From Takakia lepidozioides (lineage: Eukaryota; Streptophyta; Takakiopsida; Takakiales; Takakiaceae): a DNA stretch of 64,000 nucleotides. Positions 56,346 through 64,000 of the stretch are shown piece after piece. The notes below the pieces were generated by a model. The model was not told the DNA's origin and did no database searches. It was given only the letters and a program-made list of their open reading frames with translations. The DNA is taken from positions 19,096,001-19,160,000 of the forward strand of contig CM060734.1 of the NCBI GenBank assembly GCA_030704615.1. Reading direction: 5' to 3'. Numbering within the stretch: the first letter of the stretch is position 1; the number at the start of each line of letters is the position of its first letter. The position numbers and the translations under genes are program-made.

Positions 56346-56516
56346 ATTTTGGGAGGGATGTGGTTTGGACGATGTTGTCGTTGAGAAGCACATGGGAGAG
56401 GGGACATGAAGGACGGGGAGAATTTCCTTTATATACTCTGGAAGAGAATTTAAATGTACAGAGAGTTCATTAAAATTCTATTAATCTTGAAAATCATCAC
56501 TATCGTCGTCCTGTCC

Positions 56517-56832
56517 TTAACTGTCCTGCTCCGCCTCCACCCCGTCATTGCCTTTCTCATCTCCAGCGGACTGCTCGTTGGCTAGGCTTTCGAAAATCCC
56601 ATCTTCCCCTTGCAGAACCGACCATCTCACCTCCGTTGGTTCGTCGTCCTCCCTGTCTGCATCGCTCTCATCCGCTGAATCACATATGAACTTTCGCACC
56701 CGTCTACCTGTCTCAGCTGTTGCCAACTCTTTCCTTATCCTTCTGTCCTCCCTAGCCCTCTCCAAAATCTGCTCTACTTTACTGGGATTCTCACATCGTC
56801 TAATCGCTGTATTTGTGAGTTTAGCTGCATAA
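56517..56832 (-). CDS. Hypothetical acidic/basic exon (copy 1)
   Basis: Minus strand. KLTNTAIRRCENPSKVEQIL, ERAREDRRIRKELATAETGR and RRVRKFICDSADESDADRED, then an acidic tail ending at TAA 56517. A related segment lies at 63793-63996 (RRCSEPSRVQQILDEA, RRFVLDSAEESGAD). It lies just downstream, in the same direction, of the methyltransferase-like exons at 57.0-57.45 kb and could be a later exon of that gene, but I could not find a splice junction in phase. Function unknown. Confidence 0.45.
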
Positions 56833-57040
56833 CTAGTCCTTCACCGGGCTCGTCATGAAGTCGGCCCTCGCAAAGAACGGGACATTCTTCCTGGCAAGAA
56901 GTGTAGGCCCTACATGTTTCGACCCGGATCCTGGAATCCTGCACATAACAATCACCAACGAGACCAATGAGAACCACAGTCTGGAAATGTGTTTGACAAA
57001 AAATCACCCAGAAGGCTTTGCAAACTTACAATTTTTGCAC

Positions 57041-57450
57041 TCACTCGTATTCCGGGTTCTCCTCGGCATCAATGTCCACTGTCTCTTCCTCCGACTCCGA
57101 CGAATCCGAGGAGTCTTTGGCTTCGATGGGAGCCTTCACATTCCGTTGCAGCCCTTCCAGATGGGATCCCCAGACGGATATGTCCTCCTCGTAGGCAAAG
57201 AGGTGCCGGTCGGAAAACCGCCCAGCCCACATTGAGGCACCTGTTACAATGCCATCCACACATTATGACATGGCCCTTCAGATGTTGCGAATTAAAGCAT
57301 AACGAGAATTTGCAGAACAGCATAGAACAAGATTTTGCATACCTGTCCCACAGACGAGGTCGAGCACTGTGCCCTCCACGTCAGTGCATGTCTCCATAAC
57401 AACCAAATGGATGTTCAGTTGTTCAAAGATACTTCCACGGGCAATGTTTT
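57041..57450 (-). pseudogene. Amino-DNA-methyltransferase-like gene, 3' exons
   Basis: Minus strand. An exon ending at 57343 (SIFEQLNIHLVVMETCTDVE, then GTVLDLVCGTG) joins, across a 102-bp GT/AG intron (57342-57241), an exon that continues in phase as ASMWAGRFSDRHLFAYEED and ISVWGSHLEGLQRN. The joined VLDLVCGTGAS is the SAM-binding motif I of N4-cytosine/N6-adenine DNA methylases (VLDPFCGTG type), which in one class lies near the C terminus after the catalytic region. An acidic tail follows (SSDSSESEEETVDIDAEENP) and the frame ends at 57041, close to a strong donor (GA/GTGAGT). Upstream of 57450 the gene is replaced by retrotransposon copy C, so the catalytic part is absent here. Likely part of another mobile element or a captured gene. 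Confidence 0.6.
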
Positions 57451-58657
57451 TACTTCTGCACAGAACCAACAGTATTTGAGCAGATCCTTCACGGAGGAAA
57501 TACTCAAAGGCCTGAAGGGACAAGAGGTACAATGGGCGGACATAATGTACAACGCACTGGTAGAGGAGATGAAAAGATTACAAGGTACTACCGCAAAGTC
57601 TCCTATCATAGTGTCTGGCCCAATCATTGCTCAAATAATCCTTGATTCTGGCATACTTGATGCGCAAGAAAGAAAGGAAATGAGAGTGTTTGAGCCAGAA
57701 ACAACTGCAATGGAAGAGCAAGGCTCTTCACACAGTGAGGGTGGACTAGCAGGGCAACCCGAGACTAAGAGGCAGAGACGGGGAAAGACTGTAGTGGCGG
57801 ATCCACTGGCTTCACGGATTCCGCATGATAATGTTTTCCAAGCTCATGGCCAGGAAGGGGCACAGCAGCACAAAGAAATGCTATTACTGGAAGCAGGACC
57901 TTCAGAGAGGGAGGAGGAAGTTACTTCTGTATCACAACCATCACAGACAGCTGATCGACTTGTAACAAGGTCACAAGTTATCCATGCAGCTCAACCAGAA
58001 AAAATTGATTTGGAAAGAGAAGGGTTAGATATTCCAACTACAGAACAGATAGTGGCAGAAATGGAGAAGGGGGACCTTCTCTATGAATATTCTGGTCTGG
58101 TCAAGGAGACAGAGATCCTAGAGGTGCAACAGTTGCCCAAGGGAAATCCTGAGGTGCATATAATACACACACCTGTGTCGGAGGTACCACAGGCGGAAGG
58201 TCATGACACTGTAGCACCGGTGATAGATGAAGTAGTTCAGGAAGAAAATCCGGTGGGACAATGGCCTGAATGGTTCGTGAGACATCACACTGTTGAAGAT
58301 CAGGAGGAACAGCAGCAACCTCACCATGATGACCCTCAACAGGCAATGTTGATGAGTTCCATAGGCAGGACACTTAATTTGTTGGGGACTTATGTCAAAT
58401 CCCATGTTCCAATTACCCAATTGACAGCCTTGAGAGAGGAACTCAGGAAGGAGTTTGAGGCTCGACTAGCCACTGAGTGTGCAAACAAGGTCGATGAAGA
58501 GGTCACTCTCAAGATGCAGCAGGACTTGGGAAATACAGAAGTGGCTTTGCAATTGGCCAATGAACAATTGATTGAGGCAGGCCTCGCGCAAGACCAGCAC
58601 GAAGCACATAAGCAACAGCTATATCAAATGCAGGTGCAGCATGAAAGCAAGTTGTAA
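57451..58657 (+). CDS. ORFx copy C, first segment (5' truncated)
   Basis: Best-kept copy of the third ORF. It starts within the N-terminal domain (QYLSRSFTEEILKGLKGQEV) at the break with the methyltransferase-like gene. It then runs without a stop through EMKRLQGTTAKSPIIVSGPI, the linker, DIPTTEQIVAEMEKGDLLYE, TLNLLGTYVKSHVPITQLTA and the start of the coiled coil. It ends at TAA 58655-58657 (QHESKL stop), a position where copy A has CAA and copy B has the same TAA. After the stop the same frame continues (EVNAVHTELQTVHDRMAIQC). Confidence 0.7.
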
Positions 58658-60572
58658 GAAGTGAATGCAGTACATACGGAGTTGCAGACAGTGCATGACA
58701 GGATGGCGATACAATGTGCTACATTCACAACTATGCTTGACCAATCTACAAAAGAAATAAACAGTCAAGCGGAAAAATGTACGAAGGCAGAAGAAGAGAA
58801 TGTTGAGCAAATGAAGCTCATTGTCGATATGAAGAATACAATCTGTCGATATGAAGAATACAATCTGTCGCAATGAAGATACTTTCAAGCAATACAGGCA
58901 GATTGAAGCTGATCAAGAGAAGCACATCGTGGAGTTGCAACAAACCATCATGGCCAATAGAAATGAAATCGCGGTCAGTAACAAGGCTTGGAAAGAAGCC
59001 AATAATCTACTTGCTGCTTATGCGCAATTGGTTGAACCTCAGGCGAAGCGCATGGAGGCTTTACAACAGCAGTTGGAATTGTACAAGCTAAGAGAGGAGC
59101 AAACTCTCAGGGGAACCACAAGCAACTTGGTGGATAACAGCCTTATGCAGGTCTGGTTAGCACAAGGGCCAGTAGAGGGCAAAGCACCACGAAAGCTCAC
59201 CCAAAGCGAGATGAATGAGCTCAGGCTGCAGGTCCAGAACATTGCCACAACTACTATAGACAATGTCTATAGTAGGATAGCAGAGTTACAAGAAGATGTA
59301 GACGGACTGCAGACTCAAGTGGAAGACCTCACTTCAAACATCGACAAAAGAGTCTATATCCCTCAGGAACAGCTAATGGCTTCTTATTTACAAGCCAGAA
59401 CTTTGGCTTTTCAGTCTTCACAGGAGGTGCAGGAGATGCCAATGATACAAGAGCCAGTACCACCACCACCACAACAAGTCACTGTACCAGTAGCTGAACC
59501 TGTGGTTACTACAACCACACCACAGCCGAAGGTATGGGGCAATGCCGCTTTTAACCCATCTAAAATTCCAGCTGCAAGGGAGTACAGTAGGGCTATGATT
59601 ATGCCCTTCAACCAAATTCCCATCATGTTGGATTTGGCTTGGAAAGAATTTAGTCCTCCGCAGTCATTCGCACATTACTACCAAATCATGCGTATTTGGT
59701 TGCCAGTGGCAACTAGGACTAAAGTTCTTCCGAACAATCGACATATTGAAGATCATCACTTTGCACAATACTGGCACGAGGCAGGTACCATGTTGAGGGA
59801 ATTGATTGCTTTCCAGGTTGTACATGGACTCATTTATACCAAGACCAAGGAGGTAGCAAGTATTGTCATGGGATACGGGTTATACTACGCTGCTTGTTTT
59901 CTGGTACGTTACCACATTGAGCAACAAAAGATGCAAACACGCTTTCTGAGTTATTCCAGTGGAGATCATTGGGTATTACCTTCGGTGCCACCTCATATGT
60001 ACCTATATGACCCAAAAGTTATGATGCAAAAGGATTCTCAAATTCGTTCATGGTTTCAAGCGGCCTGGAACCATTTGTCAACACAGAAATTCGGCATTGA
60101 TGACATTTTCTATAAGGGACATGTGGCATGGAAATACTTGCACGCTGCACCAGTAATTGGTACCCCACTCACCTGGACAGGCGAGGAGCTCAGTGTCTAC
60201 ACCAATTTTGCTGTTCAGCGGTTACACCAAGTTGTAAAATACAAACTTCCAGACATGGTAGGACAGCATTGTATGCCCCAGATGATTCCACAAAAAGTTC
60301 AAAAATTAAAACACCTGAGAGGCGATGAGGATTCTGATACAACTGTTTCTTCACCGAATTCTTTTGACATGGGAGAAGACTATGCAGTTCAGATGGCAGA
60401 GAAGAAGCGACGGGGGTCTCCTATGCCGGAAAGGTTACCTCGATATCAGCCTCCAGAGGGCCTCACTTATCCAGGTAGTGATCAACCATCTCCGTCAACC
60501 AGAGACAGACCTCGGGCTCGTACACACAGTCCGCCACGAAACTCTCAACGTCAAAAAGGTGCTCACTCATAA
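58658..60572 (+). CDS. ORFx copy C, second segment
   Basis: Coiled coil (58661-58850 in the first frame, then 58851 onward) and the C-terminal domain. A 22-bp tandem duplication (58824-58845 repeated at 58846-58867) shifts the frame. From 58851 there are 573 codons without a stop: KEANNLLAAYAQLVEPQAKR, RGTTSNLVDNSLMQVWLAQG, REYSRAMIMPFNQIPIMLDL, EDHHFAQYWHEAGTMLRELI, SYSSGDHWVLPSVPPHMYLY and VIGTPLTWTGEELSVYTNFA, then the tail SPMPERLPRYQPPEG and Arg/Ser-rich repeats, ending TAA 60570-60572. Only the stop and the duplication separate this copy from an open frame over 3.1 kb. No enzyme motif is recognised; the structure suggests a nucleic-acid-binding or capsid-associated protein (inference). 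Confidence 0.72.
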
Positions 60573-60634
60573 AGGTTTGCTAGTCGAAATCAGTAAACCG
60601 TGAGGACACGGCTTTTTGAGGGGGGAAGGGGTAA

Positions 60635-61645
60635 TGTTAGAGGACTGTCGGGGACTTAGACACTTATACGGGATCTGTAGGGTACCCTTAATTTTTGCAC
60701 AGACTGAGACCAACAGGAGCCTTAGGGGTGACAGCAGCGCACTGTAGAGGGGGGTTACACAGCCCGTCACAGTCGTCACAGTCGTCACAGCCGACACAGC
60801 CGACACAGCCCGTCACAGTCGTCACAGTCATCACAGCCGACACAGCCAACACAGCCCGTCACAGTCGTCACAGCAGACACAGTCGTCACAGCCGACACAG
60901 CCGTCACAGCCGACACAGCCACACAGCCAGTCACAGCCCGACACAGCCAAACACAGTCGCACAGCCAGTCACAGCCCGTCACAGTTTCACACAGCCAGTC
61001 ACAGCTTGACACAGCTGTCACGATCATAGGGAACGAAGAGTAGGACAGGGAACGACTGTGGGGAACAACACCTGCGAAGGGAACATGTTAGTTCATAGAC
61101 GACGGTTAGTGAGGAAAACGGTTAGAACCACGGATAGGAAGATAAAGGGAAAAACGGGGAATTGAGGGATACCATTCGGAGGAGGACTTCTTGGTCATAG
61201 AGGAGAGGGGATCGGGCAGAGATGAAGAACGGAAGTGAAGATAGAGAGATGATGAGTAGATGCTTGATATATGCAAGGCTATAATGATATTGTAGAGCAG
61301 ATTAGAGACACAATGGCTTCGGCCTGATACCTGATAAATCATAATCGGATACTTTTACGATACAATCACACTGTGTAGAGAGATCTGAGTGAAGCTGTGA
61401 AATGAATGGATGAGTTGATGGAATCCAATAGATTGATAAAGCAAACTGATACTTAATTATCAATGGTAAGATAGCTAACATGAATACCAAAAGGGAAACA
61501 AATAGGAAACACCCCCATGATACACTAGCTGTAGGTCATGACTGATTGTTCTGCGCGGGCTGAGTACTTAGAGATTTCCAACTCTTCTATCTTGGAGTTT
61601 CCGCCTCGAATAGCGAAGGGATGGGTGAGTAAAAGCCGCGTGACA
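60635..61645 (+). mobile_element. Complete LTR (1,011 bp) after ORFx copy C
   Basis: Starts TGTTAGAGGA after the purine tract GAGGGGGGAAGGGG and ends CCGCGTGACA. It carries GGGTACCCTTAATTTTTGC, the CACAGCC array and the conserved end block (CTTCTATCTTGGAGTTT, GAGTAAAAGCCG). It serves as 3' LTR for copy C and lies 4-5 bp before a pol fragment of the same family, so it may be shared by two tandem elements. Confidence 0.85.
60758..61020 (+). repeat. CACAGCC-type array in LTR of C
   Basis: CACAGCCCGT, CACAGTCGT, CACAGCCGA and CACAGCCAA units, 8-10 bp periods, about 28 units. Same LTR position as in A and B. Confidence 0.9.
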
Positions 61646-61649
61646 GGGG

Positions 61650-63807
61650 CCAGTGGTGGCAGCTCACATGGTTAGGCCATGTGTTGTACCAGAAGTAAGT
61701 ACAATGATAGTAACGAAAAGCAAAGCCAAACTAATACCTCCAGTAGATGAGGAAGGTGATGAGAATGAAGATGGCAGTGATGTGCCTGAAGATAATGAGG
61801 CTTGGATAGATGAGAAGGAACTGCACAAGGAAGTGGCAGATACCATAAGGGAAATGCAGAAGAGTACTGATATTCCTATGGCAGATTCCTCTGATTCTGA
61901 AAGAGAAGAGGAAGTGAGTGAGGATGAAGGGAAGAAAGAAGCTGCAGAAATGCAGAGTAATGAAGGGACTTTGGCTGAAGTAATATGCCAGTCCAAAGGT
62001 GATCAGTTATAATGTGAAGCCGGAAGGGTGAGAAACAGTCATGGACTTTGATGATTCTATGCCAGTAATCCAATTGAGAATTGGAAGCACAGAACTAACT
62101 GATGTACTGATAGATGGAGGCTCTAGAGTGAATATCATGACAGACCAATTAAGGCAGAAGCTTGGTCTAAGTAACATGAAACCAGCCCCATTTACAGTAA
62201 CAATGGCAGATCAAAGAAGTGTACAGCCATTGGGATTGATAAGAGGAGTTAAGATACAGATTCAAAAGATGATCTTTATGATCACAGTAACTATGTTGAA
62301 AATGGATGAAGTCATGGAAGCTTACTCCTTATTGTTGGGACGACCGTGGCTGAAACAGGCCAGGGTATTCCATGACTGGAATTCCCAGTTACTAACTGTG
62401 CATGATGGGATGCACAAGATCCAAATCACCACTAAGAAATCTAGTAGACTACCTGCTACGAGAAGACCTCGAGGGGTCAGGGAGTATGACTGGAGGGGAG
62501 GACTTAATGAGGAGCAGAAAGCCACCCTGTTTGCTGCACACCCATAGTGGGAGCAGGTTGCAGAGATGCAACTGGAAGGCCTAAGTTGTTTAAAAGGTAT
62601 CTGTTGTGGTGTAGTGACAGCAACACCAATTGAAGGTGAAACAAACAGTTACCCACCACATTTCTATGAAGAAAGAGAGGGAAAAATGGAAATCCTAGAG
62701 AAACCAGCCACTGTGAGTTTACAGGATGAAGTGGTGACTGGATGGACAATCACAGCTGATGAACAGGTGAGAGAAGTGAATGTGGGAATTGAAGGGGAAC
62801 CGAGGATGGTGAAGGTAGGGGCTGATTTGGAGCCAGAATTCTTTGAGGAAGCTAAAAGTATGTTCATCAAATACAGAGATGTATTTGCTTGGAGCTACGA
62901 GGATCTGAAAGGGATACCACCTGAGATCTGTCAGCATAAGATTGAACTGGAACCAGGGTCAATACCAATTAAACATGCAAGGTACAGAATGAATCCCAAC
63001 TATGCACAGAAAGTTGGAGAAGAGATCAAGAAGTTGGCTGAGGCTAAGTTTATATACCCGATAGAGTATACAACTTGGTTGTCACCCATTGTGATAGTTC
63101 CCAAGAAGAATGGTAAACTGAGAGTTTGTGTGAACTATAAGAAGTTGAATGCTTGTACGAAGAAAGATCCTTTCCCTTTGCCATTCACAGAAGCGGTATT
63201 GGACACTGTGGCAGGCCATGAGATGTACTCATTCATGGATGGCTTCAGTGGTTATAATCAAGTGCAAGTGGCAGAAGAATACCAGGGAAAGACAGCTTTC
63301 ATCACAGACTGGGGTGCTTATGCATACAAAGTCATGCCTTTTGGACTTTGTAATGCACCAGCAACCTTTCAGAGAGTGATAAGTGAATCTTTTCATGAGT
63401 ATCTGGATGATTTCATGCAGGTGTTCTTGGATGATTTCAGTGTGTACAGCTCTAAGAATGAGCACTTGCATAAATTGGAGTTATGTTTGGCCAGATGCAG
63501 GATGAGAGGTCTGGGCCTGAATCCAGAGAAGTGTACTTCCTGTGTGAACTCAGGGGTGCGTTTGGGTCACATTGTGTGTAAGAGGGGACTTCTTGTGGAT
63601 CCCACAAAGACAACGGCCATTAAAGCCTCTCCACCACCAGTAAATGTTAAGAGTTTAAGAAGATTCCTTGGACAAACCAGTTATTACAGAAGATTTGTCA
63701 GACGGTATGCACAGATAGCAGCACCATTGAGCAAGCTTCTGAAGAAAGATGCAGTGTTTGCATGGACAGCTGAATGTCAACAGGCTTATTCCTTAACATT
63801 GGAATGA
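61650..63807 (+). pseudogene. Ty3-like pol fragment (copy E): protease and reverse transcriptase
   Basis: Begins in the middle of the gag-pol spacer (VVAAHMVRPCVVPEVSTMIV), 5 bp after the LTR. A deletion joins CQSK to the frame before MDFDDSMPVIQLRIG, shifting frame near 62000. From 62041 one frame runs to 63807 with a single TAG at 62545-62547 (GAG in copy B). Protease: LIDGGSRVNIM, LLGRPWLKQARVFHDW. Reverse transcriptase: VFAWSYEDLKGIPPE, KNGKLRVCVNYKKLN, YSFMDGFSGYNQVQVAEEYQ, AYKVMPFGLCNAPATFQRVI, then the catalytic VFLDDFSVYS, LGLNPEKC, GVRLGHIV and LRRFLGQTSYYRRFV. It ends after the RT connection (AVFAWTAECQQAYSLTLE), where minus-strand unrelated sequence starts. RNase H and integrase are missing. 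Confidence 0.85.
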
Positions 63808-64000
63808 AGCTGACCCTTTTGCCGCGATTGAACCAATGGAGTCTGCACCACTTTCCTCAGCTGAATCCAAGACAAATCTACGAGCCTGACGGGCTCTAAT
63901 AGCTGTTGCCTCCTCCCTCATCTTCATTTTCTTGAGGCTTGCCTCGTCTAAAATCTGCTGTACACGACTAGGTTCGGAACACCTCCTAATGGACACTGAA
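63793..64000 (-). CDS. Hypothetical exon (copy 2), cut by window end
   Basis: Minus strand. SIRRCSEPSRVQQILDEASL, KKMKMREEATAIRARQARRF and VLDSAEESGADSIGS. Clearly related to 56517-56832 in the order of RRC-PS-V-QIL, a basic helix, R-RF/KF and an acidic DSA-ES-AD tail. Upstream exons would lie beyond the window. Function unknown. Confidence 0.45.
   Translation of the reverse strand, partial: SVSIRRCSEPSRVQQILDEASLKKMKMREEATAIRARQARRFVLDSAEESGADSIGSIAAKGSASFQC

Overview
This window is nuclear DNA of a land plant. Most likely it is a non-seed plant with a large, repeat-rich genome (lycophyte, fern or bryophyte). The evidence is spliced plant genes (an NRT1/PTR-family transporter with four exons, a DUF593/GTD-binding myosin-binding protein), PPR fragments of the kind that is abundant in editing-rich non-seed plants, GT-AG introns of about 100-300 bp, and dense nested retrotransposons. 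I cannot name the species from sequence alone.

Layout. 1-4.0 kb: complete NPF/PTR transporter gene (+). 5.2-7.4 kb: 3' part of a LINE-like element (RNase H plus Cys/His motif). 7.4-8.3 kb: a 96-bp tandem array of palindromes. 8.8-10.6 kb: transposase-like ORF cut off by the next element. 10.8-23.1 kb: a nested pair of Ty3-like LTR retrotransposons; the reverse-strand element B (15151-22520) sits inside the 3' LTR of element A and is flanked by the 5-bp duplication GGGAA. 24.7-28.5 kb: short tandem repeats, then a decayed retrotransposon with gag, zinc knuckles and a cytosine-C5 DNA methyltransferase domain. 29.6-32.7 kb: decayed copy D of the third ORF of the A/B family, a LINE scrap and a Harbinger-type MITE. 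35.1-37.4 kb: myosin-binding protein gene (+). 40.5-43.7 kb: inverted-repeat and GC-rich repeat elements. 44.9-47.3 kb: unrecognised spliced gene with stops (-). 47.3-48.7 kb: second copy of the LINE piece. 48.7-49.3 kb: hairpin repeats. 50-53.7 kb: Ulp1-protease-like exons and PPR pieces (-). 54.3-55.5 kb: protein-kinase pseudogene. 55.6-56.35 kb: second palindrome array. 56.5-57.45 kb: exons of an amino-DNA-methyltransferase-like gene (-), cut by copy C of the retrotransposon ORF (57.45-60.6 kb), its LTR, and a pol fragment up to 63.8 kb.

How it fits together. Only the transporter and the myosin-binding protein look like intact host genes. Everything else is mobile DNA or its debris. The most interesting items are (1) a Ty3-like family whose pol is followed by a large third ORF of about 1,300 codons (helical N-terminal region, long coiled coil, conserved C-terminal domain, basic SR-rich tail), with LTRs carrying CACAGCC-type arrays; (2) a retrotransposon carrying a C5 DNA methyltransferase; (3) two unrelated-looking arrays whose palindromes differ by paired changes that keep the palindrome; (4) premature stops in mobile ORFs that are mostly CAG to TAG, as expected from deamination at CHG-methylated sites.
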